From: Chara braunii
Taxonomy: Eukaryota > Streptophyta > Charophyceae > Charales > Characeae
NCBI GenBank assembly: GCA_003427395.1
Contig: BFEA01000461.1
Coordinates: 457,634 to 485,130, forward strand
Length of the DNA stretch: 27,497 bases
Direction: 5' to 3'
Each line of letters starts with the position of its first letter. The stretch's first letter is position 1. The notes under the pieces were generated by a model. The model made no database searches. It saw nothing but the letters and a program-made list of their open reading frames with translations, and was not told the DNA's origin. Of the stretch, positions 10,316-20,251 are shown one piece after another. The translations under genes were made by a program, and so were the position numbers.

Positions 10316-10370
10316 GGGGGGGGACTTACCCGAGGAAAACGGGTTGTCAACTATGTGCAAGTAGGGAGCG

Positions 10371-11070
10371 ATGGCCCGGAAATTCGAGCCATGGGATTGC
10401 ACATAGGAACCAAGACGAACCGGAAGGGGAGTAGAGATGTCAATACCGCAGAGCTATGAATGGAAGGACACCACATGTGATTGGCAGGGGTATGAGATCG
10501 TGCCGGAGCTATCGTACCTATGGAAAGAGCACGTCTGGAACCCGTTGAGGGAAGAGGAAGGATGGGAAGAGATTGCGGAAGGAAGGATGGAATCAATCGG
10601 GACGATCGTCCTCTCTGAACAAGGTTGGCACCTGTTCTGCATAACGCTCGCGGCAGGACAGGACCCGATATGGCTTTTAGGGGACACTTAGGCAAGGGCT
10701 CGGCAGGCGGGGGAAAGGTTTGCTAACAAAGGTTGGGATACGGTCGGTAGTACAGTCCTAATGGGAGGATGGAAAGAATTTAATTCGTGGCGGACTGGTT
10801 TGGGGGGTTTGATCACGTAACAAAGGTAGCCGACGCAATGGAGCGAATACACGTAAACTGCGCATGGCTGGCGGGGGAATTCTATACGACGTCCTTGAAA
10901 TACGGGCCCTTCCATGGCGATAGAGCCCAGGAGGTCTGATCATTTTGGATATCGAAAGGAATGACCGGCAAGAGGTGGCCCCGGAAACTAGGGAGGCCAT
11001 AATCCGCCGTGAGGTAGCAGCAACACCTTGCTATGTGGATGATGTGTTCAAACTGTTTGAAGTGTTGTGA
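10371..11070 (+). pseudogene. Accessory gene B, second paralogue, broken
   Basis: It starts MARKFEPW at 10371, in line with the MAR starts of A and C, but has TAG at 10404-10406 and 10689-10691. Between them the family block is clear: GTIVLSEQGWHLFCITLAAG matches RLYVSEDGWREFGVRLASG of gene C. After a gap and frame changes it resumes as FYTTSLKYGPFHGDRAQEV (GPF block), then after another shift REAIIRREVAATPCYVDDVF, which aligns with the C-terminal block of gene C, and ends LFEVL with TGA at 11068-11070. It is shorter than A and C because the middle is partly deleted. Confidence 0.7.
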
Positions 11071-11201
11071 TTCGACTAAGCGCAGGAAAGACGTGGGGCC
11101 AGGCAAATATGGGAAAATTTGCTAAGACAAGGGAATGGGATGTCTAGCCATTGTAGGGTTCAGTGCGGATCGTGAGCCAGAAGATCGAAGGCGAGTGTGC
11201 G

Positions 11202-11975
11202 ATGGCGCGAAGAAGGACGTTCCTTGAGGCACGCCCCTTGGGCATTGAACCACCTAGGGAAGTACCGGGTGGAGTAGAGGTTAGCTTGCCGGCGGCAAGT
11301 GAAGGCTGGCACCAGGTGGCAGATTGGGTCGGGGTCGAGCTTGCGGAAAATATGGTTTACTTGGTGACGAAAGTTGAATGGCGTGCGGATGAGAATAAGG
11401 AATGGAACCTGGACCCACCGAGGCATGTGCGTGCAGAAGGACGGTTGTATGTGTCAGAGGATGGGTGGAGGGAGTTCGGAGTCCGACTGGCATCAGGAGA
11501 AGACCCATTGAGCATGTTTGAAGGAGCATGGCAGTTAGTATGGCGAGCGGGATTTGAATTCGCAGATCCGGGGGTTGACGATGTACCAGAGGACCTTAGG
11601 GTAGCCATGGTCGGGAGTTTCGAATTGCCTAGTGAAAATATACGAATGAGGCTGCTGCCCTTCCTGCTGGAAAAGCTGGGCGGTCTGGGACTTGTTAGAC
11701 GAGCAGTAGCCGACCTCGCAAGCCTGACATGTAAAGATGCGATGGTACATCGAGAATACTATCGGGCCTTCCTAGAAATGGGCCCGTTCAGTGGAGAGCA
11801 GAAGTATGAGGTGCTGCGCATCCTGCGTGCTGTGTTTAGCACCAGGCCGAGGGCTCCGGTCGTGGGAGATGAGGTCCTGTGGGGTGTCATCCGACGGGAA
11901 ATAAGTCAAGGGATGGTGTACATGGATGATCTGTACCGATTGTATGAGCCGATGGACGTAGGGACGGATCAATAA
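11202..11975 (+). CDS. Accessory gene C, third paralogue, intact; unknown family
   Basis: 257 residues, fully open from ATG at 11202; the reading frame extends upstream, but this ATG aligns with the MAR starts of A and B. Blocks: GGVEVSLP (23-30), GRLYVSEDGWREFGVRLASG (80-99) followed by EDPLSMFEGAW, RLLPFLLEKLGGLGLVRR (150-167), FLEMGPFSGEQKYEVLRIL (190-208), and WGVIRREISQGMVYMDDLY (227-245). The last block contains YMDD, but the flanking sequence does not resemble reverse transcriptase and the paralogues do not keep the DD, so it is not an RT active site. The protein looks soluble and mixed alpha/beta, rich in Arg, Glu and Leu. An open frame amid a frameshifted gag-pol suggests it was under selection until recently, or is merely a chance survivor. 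Confidence 0.78.
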   Translation: MARRRTFLEARPLGIEPPREVPGGVEVSLPAASEGWHQVADWVGVELAENMVYLVTKVEWRADENKEWNLDPPRHVRAEGRLYVSEDGWREFGVRLASGEDPLSMFEGAWQLVWRAGFEFADPGVDDVPEDLRVAMVGSFELPSENIRMRLLPFLLEKLGGLGLVRRAVADLASLTCKDAMVHREYYRAFLEMGPFSGEQKYEVLRILRAVFSTRPRAPVVGDEVLWGVIRREISQGMVYMDDLYRLYEPMDVGTDQ

Positions 11976-12104
11976 AAGAGGTCAAGGAAAGAAAAGGAAG
12001 GTTCAAGCTAGAAACCGGGGAGTGTTCGGGCGGGAGCTGAAGATTAAATGAAATAAGTAAACCCGCTTGCTGTTTAAACTGTGAAGGGGACTACTAAGTC
12101 AAAA

Positions 12105-12891
12105 ATGGCGATGAGAAGCGCTCAGATGTTGCGACGGTCCACACACCCGCGGCCACCCACGGAAAGTGAAGGCAGATGGGAGGTATCGCTCCCACCAAGC
12201 TACATGATCCAAGGATTGGAAGTCGGATGGAGGGCCGTGACCCTGGGAAGAGGTTAGGCGTTCATGATGGTGGAATGTTTGCGGGATGGTATGAGAATTA
12301 AAAGGGGGCCGCGAGACGATCTGTATACCGATCTTAGGGTAATAGGGACCATATACCTGCCGGAACTCGGATGGTACATGCTAGGAACGGAATTGGCACT
12401 AGGTCACGGGTTGCTACCAATCTTCCAGAGGGCTACTAGGATGTTGAACAGGGTGGGCAAGGAAGTGCGGGGGAGAAGAAACGTGGGATTAAGAACTCGG
12501 GTGGAGGTTGAAGGCTGGTGAGAGTTTAAGGCCCCAATGACCGGGTTGAGGTGTCGAGTACCTCGTTTCATGGTGGACTTGGTATTCGGTAGCCTCAAGA
12601 GAGCTAGGGACCTGGTGGATTCGACCCTGGCCAGGATCCACCTCTTCCGGCCACAAACAACGAGCATGTTTTGCGATGTGTCAGTCACACATGGGCCGTT
12701 TTGGGGGAATCAGGCCTGGGAACTACTCGAATTACTCGAGATCTTGATATTCGGATTGCCCCACCTGTTGTTTGAAGAATATCAGCCAATAATTATCAGG
12801 GAAATAGAGATGGGGGGAAAATTACCTTGCTAGGCTGGTTGACCTGTTCGAGGAACCGGATGAGCAGGGCAGGCCTGAGGGACCAGCATGA
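12105..12891 (+). pseudogene. Accessory gene D, fourth paralogue, broken
   Basis: It starts MAMRSAQM at 12105. Stops at 12255-12257 (TAG) and 12519-12521 (TGA) lie in the same frame, and a frameshift occurs near 12815. Family blocks read through these: GRWEVSLPPSY; GTIYLPELGWYMLGTELALG followed by LLPIFQRA; CRVPRFMVDLVFGSLKRAR; VTHGPFWGNQAWELLELL; EYQPIIIREIEMGG; then, in the shifted frame, YLARLVDLFEEPDE. The end is TGA at 12889-12891. All blocks occur in the same order and at similar spacing as in A and C, so only point lesions separate it from an intact gene. Confidence 0.72.
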
Positions 12892-13346
12892 GAAAACGCA
12901 TCAAGGAGGGGTAGGGAAATAAAGGATGGGTACTAAGATAAGTAGGCAGCCATCAGCAAAAGAGGGACAGTGGTTGGAGTTCCGGGCGACCCAATGATGC
13001 GGCAGGGCGGAACTAGGAAGACCACCCGCTCCAAAAATTATGGGGCACCTGGATGCCAATAAGCCGAAAGGGCCATCCCCGATAGGGAAGCCACTGGGCT
13101 CAGGCACCGCCCTAAGAATCAAAGCGCGGCCGTAATGAAACGCCAAGCGGCGGTGGCAAGGCCCCGGTAGAAAAAAACCTGAAGGACGCTCTGGGAGAAA
13201 AAGGTGAGAAGAGTCGTACTGATTAATGTAAGACGCAAAAATATGGGAATAGGCGTACTTTAGGGCCGGGACTAGGGCAGTTATGAACAACCGGCCATGT
13301 TCGCAAGAAACAATTTTCCATGTGCAGGTTTGGTAAAGGAATAGCG
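12892..13346 (+). other. Spacer between the accessory genes and gag
   Basis: 455 bp without a convincing gene on the plus strand. The antisense ORF across it overlaps the gag start and shows no known motif. Confidence 0.5.
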
Positions 13347-13925
13347 ATGGAGGAAGAAATCGAGGATCAGCAGAGCAAAGGGAATCAGGGCACGAATGGG
13401 GATGGGGAACGAAACGAAGGATCAGCCAGGGATCGAGAGTCAGGCAAACTACAAGGAACCCGAGAAGACGGAAAGGACGCCTCAACTAGAGAAAGCTCGG
13501 GGAAAGCTGGGGGTAGCAAAAGGGGACCTCAGGAAAACAGGGAAGGGGGAAATGATGTGAGAACAAGCCCTCGGAACTCAGCAGGAGCCACCCCTAAAAA
13601 AACGAAAGTCTCGGATGTCAGTCGTAAACTGGCAGAGATAGAAAAGCGGACTGCAGAATTTAGGGCAAGGCTTATCGAGCAGATGATGGTCGGGGATGAG
13701 GAGGACCACCAGGGTGCAAGGTCACGTGAGGGCCGCAGGACCGGTCAGGACGAGGCCAGGTATGAGGGGAAGGATAATAGCCACACAGGAACGCCTAGCA
13801 AGAAGGGGAAGGAGAAGAACGACCCCCCGACGGAAGGAACGAAAAACGCTATGACCCCACCCGCCATCGACAACGGCACTAGCAGACTGTCCGCCACGCC
13901 GAAAGTAACAAGGGCGTGTGACTGA
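13347..13925 (+). CDS. Element 2 gag, N-terminal charged module (ends at an in-frame UGA)
   Basis: Begins MEEEIEDQQSKGNQG at ATG 13347; an upstream in-frame ATG at 13320 is possible. 192 residues, mostly Lys, Glu, Gly, Ser and Arg, likely disordered, with a short helix around VSRKLAEIEKRTAEFRARL. It ends at TGA 13923-13925, but the frame stays open after this codon and runs directly into the capsid-like module, so the UGA is a single nonsense change or possibly a readthrough point. By position it corresponds to the matrix-like N-terminal part of Gag. Confidence 0.6.
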   Translation: MEEEIEDQQSKGNQGTNGDGERNEGSARDRESGKLQGTREDGKDASTRESSGKAGGSKRGPQENREGGNDVRTSPRNSAGATPKKTKVSDVSRKLAEIEKRTAEFRARLIEQMMVGDEEDHQGARSREGRRTGQDEARYEGKDNSHTGTPSKKGKEKNDPPTEGTKNAMTPPAIDNGTSRLSATPKVTRACD

Positions 13926-15558
13926 CTTTGGAGCCATAGGGAAAGAGTGCTAGGATGGTTCGACCCAGAAGGAATGTCGAAAACCAAGGAGAAGCAAAGG
14001 GAAAGCAAGGAAGGGGAAGGGACAAGTGCAGCCGGAGAAGCTGGTGGCTCCGAAGATGGTTTCAAGAGGGTAGTCGCCACCCTCACCAAGACACTAAACA
14101 AGAACCAGGGGTATCTTGCAGTTGCAAAGAAGAAACTCACGTTCGATGAGGCCAACATTACGGAGTTTCTAATAGATTATGAGAACCTAGCAGCCTTACT
14201 GAAATGGACGGAAGAGGAAAAGATGGAGCACCTAGGGCAGCACGTGTCGCTAAGCTTCGGAAGGGACACTATGGCCATCGTCGCCTCCAGTGGATCCTGG
14301 AAAGAAACCAGGAATGAGATGATGAGGAAATACCTGAAGGCAGAGAAAATGGCAACAGAGGCCGAATTAACCGCAGTCCAGAGGAAAACTATGCGACTTA
14401 CAACGATTTCCTAAGGGCATTTACGTTAGTGGCGCTGCGAATTCCCGGGGTAACGGACCGCATAATGAGTAAATACTTCCTCAGACAGTTCTCCGAGTTT
14501 GATAAGGATAAGATTTTGTCAGCATACCAGCAGACCAGTAAGTTCGAGTACACGAGAGATGTGGACTTCAGCACCATAACAGACCTTGCGGAAAACAGTG
14601 GTCACCGAGACACTAGCCCTGCTTAAGGAAGGGGAGGTCATAGATCTGACCGGGAAAACAGGAGATAAGGTTAAGAAAGGGATAGAAAGCCTGCACGAGC
14701 GAGTGCATGGGGTAGACAGCAAGATGGAAATAATGGAAAATGCGATGTTAGTAATGCAGGCGCAAGCGTCCAGACCCGCCCTCCCGCCCCAAGAGGCCGT
14801 GGTTCCGGCAGCCGTAGCAAACCGGGGATTTGGCAGGAGGGACCCGACCAACGAACAATGCAAGTATTGCACCATGATCGGGCATTTCGTACGGGCCTGT
14901 CCGAGACTCAATCACGATTACAAACGGCAGAGGTGCAGTAGGTCCCTCAAAGGCGAGATCCTCGGACCCCGGGGGGAGCGTGTCAATTGGAACTCGCCAG
15001 GAGGGATGTGGCGAGCCGTCATCCTCCTGAATAACTTAGAAATAGCCGATGAAGCAGAGCCGATAGCCGAGATTGTCTGGGACCAGCCTAGGGGACGGGG
15101 ACCACAAGCCAATTTTATCCTAGAAGGCAATGGCCAGGATAGGGCAAATATCACCACTCGCCGGGCCGGCGCAGAAAAGAAGCTTATTCAAGATACAGTA
15201 ATGGAAGAACTCGCAGGGATTAGCACGGGCCAGCAAGAGACCAAAGCCGGGGAACAAGAGAAGGTCTATGGGAAGCCAAGGGAGGACGAACTGGTAGACA
15301 AGGCTACAACGGCAAAAAAGAAGTTCAGATACCAGATTTCGATTCAGACGCTGCCCGAATTAGATGACACACTGAGCAAACTCTTGGGCACCATGGTGTC
15401 AGTATCCTTCCAGACCATGCTGCAGGCAAGCCCGAGACTGCTCAAGGGCCTCAGGCAGCTATTGACGCGTAGACGTGTAGAAGTAGAGGACGCTCCGGAA
15501 CGACAGGAACAAGGAGGCGCCACAAGGAGTCTCCAACCTCCAAAGCATTCCAGGGGGC
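13926..15558 (+). pseudogene. Element 2 gag, capsid and nucleocapsid, frameshifted
   Basis: From 13926 in the frame of the charged module. The capsid-like region (KKKLTFDEANITEFLIDYEN to LGQHVSLSFG and beyond) runs to about 14390. A shift near 14390 leads to YNDFLRAFTLVALRIPGVTD in another frame, and a shift near 14585 returns it. The nucleocapsid has a zinc knuckle CX2CX4HX4C at 14859-14900 (CKYC, His at 14883, Cys at 14898) that binds the element RNA. After it come a linker with DQPRGRGPQANFILEG and the pre-protease stretch VSVSFQTMLQASPRLLKGL. Two clear frameshifts make this copy non-functional. Confidence 0.8.
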
Positions 15559-16494
15559 TTGGAAGACTTGGAAAAAGCCTTTGCCGATATTCGTCTGAGT
15601 TTGCCGGACCGAAGTCCAGGTCGGAACCCACCACACCGATGCATTAGTGGATGGCGGCGCAAAAATTACCCTCGTACGATGGGATTTCACAACGATCACG
15701 AGGTGCACAGTAAACAAGTAGCAGGGAGTATCAGGGGAGCAGGCGGAGAAATTCCCTTCACCGGGTATGTCACCAAACGCGCGGTCAGGGCAGGAATTCG
15801 GGAATCCATCTGGTCTTTCCAACGGATGACCCTAATGGAAGAAATGGACCATGACATAATCCTTGGGAGACCTTGGTGCGCCAATGTAGAAATGATTGGC
15901 ATGCACTTGCATGACAGCACGTACATGGTAGACATAGAGGATCCGGTGACAGGTCCCGAAGAACTCCTCCGACTCCTCGGAACTGGAGGGTACTCTCCCA
16001 AGGGTAAACTGGCAACCTGGTCGCCGACGTTTGAAGAAAGTGCACGGAAAGGCGCAATCGCACGCATGGAAGGTATGAGAGAGAGAGTAGAAATCATGAT
16101 TGAGAAAGTCTTTAGCAAGAAGGAGTGGATCAAGATGGGTCTACCCCTAAAGAAAAGGAGGCAAGAGGATGAGGCCCTGGAAGTTACGGTGGCAGAAAAA
16201 GAGTCGGAAGTCGAACTTGGAGCCAGCCTCCCCAAACCAAAGGAAGGCCGGAACAAAACGTCAAAGGTGGTGCTTGAAATCCGAGAACTCGTTAAGGCCA
16301 TCAGGTATCACAAAGTGGGGGTGGACCCCGCAGCGCTTGCTAGATTTGAGGATGGGGTTCGAAAGGGCTACTGTCTGAATGGGAAGCTAGTCAGCATCCA
16401 GCCCCACGTCTTGGAGGTAGCAAGGCCGATCCCGACTGTTCATTTTTTAGGAGAACGATCCCCGAAGGTAGTGTGCAAAAGTATAAACCCGTAG
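15559..16494 (+). pseudogene. Element 2 retropepsin-like aspartic protease and linker, frameshifted
   Basis: Reading starts at EDLEKAFADIRLSLPD, shifts near 15611 to a frame containing HHTDALVDGGAKITLV (catalytic Asp at 15650-15652), and shifts back near 15690, after which DHDIILGRPWCANVEM gives the typical C-terminal retropepsin signature. The active-site triplet is Asp-Gly-Gly, not Asp-Ser-Gly or Asp-Thr-Gly. Residues after about 16030 form a charged linker (KKRRQEDEALEV, KPKEGRNKTSKVV) leading to RT; the reading ends at TAG 16492-16494, overlapping the next frame. The enzyme would cleave Gag-Pol. Confidence 0.75.
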
Positions 16495-18162
16495 GCAAGA
16501 AGGCCAAGCCGGTCTCGATCCTAGTTGAAACGTCAAAGGAAGAGGCCATGGAAAAAGAGGAGGAAATTTTGCGGGTAATAAGGGAGAGGCGAGCTACGGA
16601 AGGGCATCGCATACCAGATGAGGTAGCAAACACCATGAAAATAGGAGTGGAAGGGTTTCTAACAGGGGAAGAAACTCAGTTGATAAGAAAGGCATGTCAG
16701 GAGTTTCATTTAGCTTTCGCTTTCAACGATCATCAGAAAGGGCGATTGGACGCAAAGCTAGTTCCTCCTGTGAGGATCCACACCGTACATCACGAGTGTT
16801 GGAATGATAAAGGGCCCGCCTATGAGTTTGGGATAGCAGCGGAGGTCACCGACCTGCTTAGAGCCAAGATAGATTCTCTCGTGGCTGAACCCACCGCATC
16901 CCCCTACGCGAACAAGTGGTTCGTGTTCAGGAAGCCCAATAAGACGCTCAGGTGGATCAAGGACCTGCAAAAGCTCAATGCGGTAACAATTAGGGACGCA
17001 GGCTCGCTCCCACAGGTCGACTTGTTGGGGCGGAGCATTTACTCCCTGTTAGACTTGTACTCAGGATATGATCAGTTGCCGCTCGATGCGAGGGATAGAC
17101 CGTACACCGCAATGCACACCCCCGTAGGACACTTGCAGATGCAAGTGACCCCTATGGGCTTCACAAATGCAGTAGCAGAGGCGCAGAGGATGATCGTCGT
17201 TGCAGGAGATATGTTTCCGAAAAAGTGTGAACCTTGTATAGATGACAATCCTGTAAAAGGTGCAAGATACAAGGACGAGGCGGAGGTCCAACCGGGCGTA
17301 CGGAAGTTTGTTTGGGATCACTTGCAGGATATTAAGGATCTGCTCCAGCGATTCCTAGTCTACAATATTACTGCAAGCGGACCCAAGAGTATCTTGGCTG
17401 TTTCGAAGGTAACTATACTGGGATTTCGCTGTGGGGCCTATGGGAGGAGACCCGACCCAGCAAAGACAGATAAGATCTCTCAGTGGCCGACACCCCTACG
17501 TACCACGACGGAAGTACGAGCCTTCCTAGGGGTGGTTGGATTCTGGAGGATCTTCATCAAAGGTTTCGCAAAGATAGCAGAACCTATCCGCGCGATGATT
17601 AGGGAAGGTGGCACTATGGATTGGACCGAGGATAGGGAAGAGGCAGCCCAGACCCTCAAAGACATCCTGTCATCCGATCAGGTTACTCTAGCAGCACCCT
17701 GTTTTAATGACGAGGTAGGACGACCCTTCATCTTAGAAATAGATGGGGGACCGCAGGCAGTTGGAGGAGTATTGATACAGAGAAGCGAGGAGGGTAAGGA
17801 AAGGCCAATCAGATTTGAAAGTAGGACCCTGAATTCGGCAGAACGGCGGTACTCACAGTTCAAGAAGGAGGTCTTAGCGATTCTGCATTGTCTTAAGACC
17901 TTCTAGGCATATCTGTTCGGAAGGTGATTTATCCTAAGGAGTCGATCCTACCAACGTCGTCGGGACCCTAAAGAACTACAAGCCTATAGACCCGACCGTT
18001 GGCAGATGGATAGGCTTCATATGGCAATTCGACTATAAGTTCGAGCGGATTGCGGGGCTTCGAAACAGGGCAGATGGGCTGAACAGGGTATGTATCACAC
18101 CAGAAGGAGTAGAGGACGCGGAACCAATTGACGCCTTCCTGGAGTATGAAGGAGGGACCCTT
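16473..18162 (+). pseudogene. Element 2 reverse transcriptase and RNase H
   Basis: The open frame 16473-17906 encodes RT and most of RNase H. Visible RT motifs: NKWFVFRKPNKTLRWIKDLQ, SIYSLLDLYSGYDQLPLD (catalytic Asp at 17052), VTPMGFTNAVAEAQR, and CIDD at 17235-17246 where most relatives have YxDD or FxDD. RNase H follows: FILEIDGGPQAVGGVLIQ (catalytic Asp at 17742) and SAERRYSQFKKEVLAIL (catalytic Glu). A TAG at 17904 interrupts RNase H. Its end is readable in other frames, with a further stop near 17934: VDPTNVVGTLKNYKPIDPTV and RIAGLRNRADGLNRV. RT itself is uninterrupted; the enzyme as a whole is broken within RNase H. Confidence 0.88.
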
Positions 18163-19791
18163 GTGGTGGATAATGAGATGGCAGACCCAGCAATTACAAC
18201 GGGTCAGTTGCTGATTCAGACCTTGGAAAAAGGCGCGCCTCCAGTAGTTGTAGAACTCAGGGAAGGACCGGCCACCACAGTCAGGCGTAAAGAGGAGAAG
18301 GACTCGTGGGGAGCAGAAGTAGGGGCCAGAGAAGAGCTGATGGCGATGGCCGTGGAAGGGGGACGGGACGCCGTGATGACATTGGCCGAAACCTGGGCAC
18401 AGAAGGAGTGTCAGTACCTAGTCAATCTCACTCGGGAGGAGCGGGGTACGGATCAGAACGAACAGGAATTCTTCCTCATACAGATGTACGAGGGCGTCTT
18501 CAAAGAAATCGGCCTGTTGCTTGTAGGGATCAAACAACCTACGGAAGTCAGTCCCAAGGCAAGGGAGGAAGTAGAAAAGTATGTCCTAAGAAATGGCCAC
18601 CTGTTCAAGAGAGAGGAAGGGATGATGCGTACACGCGTCGTTTGTGGGAGGTCTAGGCAGTTGGACGTAATTCAAACAATGCATGATTTGCTAGCTGGGG
18701 GTCACCGGTCGTCAAAGGGGACACTTGCAAAGATTGTGCCCCTGTATTTCTGGCCGGCAATGGCAGGCATGGTCGCAACATACTGTTAGACGTGTTTGAT
18801 ATATCAAGAGAGGAGCTCCGTACGGGTTTACGAGCCCATTAGACCCACTCGGGTACTGGGACCCGAACACCTTGTTCACCTCGATCTTGCGGTTATGCCC
18901 GTATCGACGGATGGGTTTAGATACATCTTGGATGCCAGGGATAATCTCAGTGGCTATGTAGAAGCCGTAGCCCTCAAAAAGAAGACGGGGAAATCAGTGG
19001 CCGATTGGGTGGAAGATTTTTACCTAAGACACCCCTTCGTGCCCAGGTTTATAGCAGACAATGGGACAGAATTCGTTAACCAGGAGGTATTGAACAGGCT
19101 TAAGACACTGTGTGTACCAATCAAGATCACTGAACCCTACCACCCGGAGGCAAATGCACCAGTAGAAAGGGGGCACCGGACCTTGAAAAACACAATCGCT
19201 AAGCTTGCAGCAGACAACTTGAGGAACTGGCCACGGTACCTTAAGTTGGCAGTCTTCTCTGAGAACATGACACCAAAGAGAACGACGGGATGCATTCCAG
19301 CGGAGCTATGGTATGGAAGGGAGATTGACTTCCCAGTGGAGGCCCTCGTCCCTACTTGGAACATGTTAGACGATAATCCGCACTTCACCACGGAGGAGTT
19401 AATCACCGCACGTTGCCAGCAGGTCGCCAGGAATGAGGAGGCATTGGAGGAAGTAGTTAACCGTGTAACAGATAGCCGAATGAAGGACAAAGCAAGGTGG
19501 GATCAGGTCAAGAACATTCGGAAAGAGCCACTCCAGGTGGGGGAGAAAGTGTTAGTTAGAATCTCGACTCTTGAAAGCACATGGTCTGGGCAACTGGGAA
19601 AGAGATTCAAAGGGCCTTACAGGATCGCTAAGCGGGTGGGACTAAATACGTTTGAACTTGAGGATCTTGATGGTACTAGCATAAGAGGACCATTTCCGGG
19701 ACAGAGACTGGCCAGGTTTTCGAGCAGGGATCCGGTGGAACAATGGTTACAAGAAGCCCCAGACAGAGAAACTGGGGAATTGACAGCCTGA
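18163..19791 (+). pseudogene. Element 2 integrase (zinc-binding, DD35E core, C-terminal domain) with one in-frame stop
   Basis: Integrase inserts the element DNA. The first residues (about 18163-18560) are a charged linker from RNase H. The HHCC zinc finger is MHDLLAGGH...YC-stop-TC: TAG at 18787-18789 lies between the two zinc cysteines. The frame is otherwise unbroken from 18163 to TGA at 19789. The catalytic core has Asp at 18883 (HLDLAVMP), Asp at 19057 (FIADNGTEF) and Glu at 19165 (NAPVERGH), with 35 residues between the last two, the classical DD35E spacing. The C-terminal domain includes GEKVLVRISTLES and GKRFKGPYRIAKRVG, an SH3-like DNA-binding GPY/F stretch. No chromodomain is visible. 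One substitution would have been enough to inactivate it. Confidence 0.88.
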
Positions 19792-19842
19792 AAGGCAGGC
19801 AGCTGGCTATAAGTTCTGGATCGCCTCCCTGTGGAAGTGATC

Positions 19843-20088
19843 ATGACCACAGGGATTGTTCTTTTGTGTGTCTTGCTTTTTGTGGAACGTGGGAAGACTG
19901 CCTGGGCTGACTGTAACTGGGCTTGGGAGCACGACACAGTGTATTATAGTTTTTGTGGGGTAACGCTGGGGACTGTCTACACGAGGTATTTATGTGCTGG
20001 GACAATGTACCATAGTTTTTGTGGGGTGATGCTGTGGAATGCCTACATGGGGCACCTACGTGTTGGGACAATATGTCGAGGGTTCTAA
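19843..20088 (+). CDS. Small ORF with hydrophobic N-terminus and internal repeat; doubtful gene
   Basis: 81 residues from ATG 19843, about 50 bp after the integrase stop. It begins MTTGIVLLCVLLFVERGKTA, which resembles a signal peptide or membrane anchor, and is followed by two imperfect 22-residue repeats (YYSFCGVTLGTVY and YHSFCGVMLWNAY) caused by a 66-bp DNA duplication. The position after integrase is where env-like genes lie in some elements, but the protein is far too short for an envelope and has no known motif. It could equally be a chance ORF over a minisatellite. Confidence 0.3.
   Translation: MTTGIVLLCVLLFVERGKTAWADCNWAWEHDTVYYSFCGVTLGTVYTRYLCAGTMYHSFCGVMLWNAYMGHLRVGTICRGF
19942..20073. 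repeat. Two 66-bp tandem units
   Basis: 19942-20007 and 20008-20073 share TAGTTTTTGTGGGGT near their start and GTTGGGACAAT-like ends, with about one base in four changed. Confidence 0.85.
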
Positions 20089-20251
20089 GAGATAATGGGA
20101 CTGCCAACTATATGGGGGCAAGCAAGAGTTCTAGGGAAGCCTCCAAAGCTGCAAATGGGAGTGGAAGGGAATGCGTGTATGAGGGGTACCGTGACTGTTA
20201 TGTGAAAACAGGGCCAGGCAAGAAGAAGAAGGACAACAAGAAAACAAAAAA

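Noticed and set aside
11919-11933. YMDD in accessory gene C read as an RT active site
   Set aside because: The surrounding residues are not RT-like and the paralogues have different residues at these positions.
18796-19791. Integrase core as a separate gene starting after the TAG at 18787
   Set aside because: The frame is the same on both sides of the stop and the zinc finger spans it, so this is one gene with a nonsense codon.
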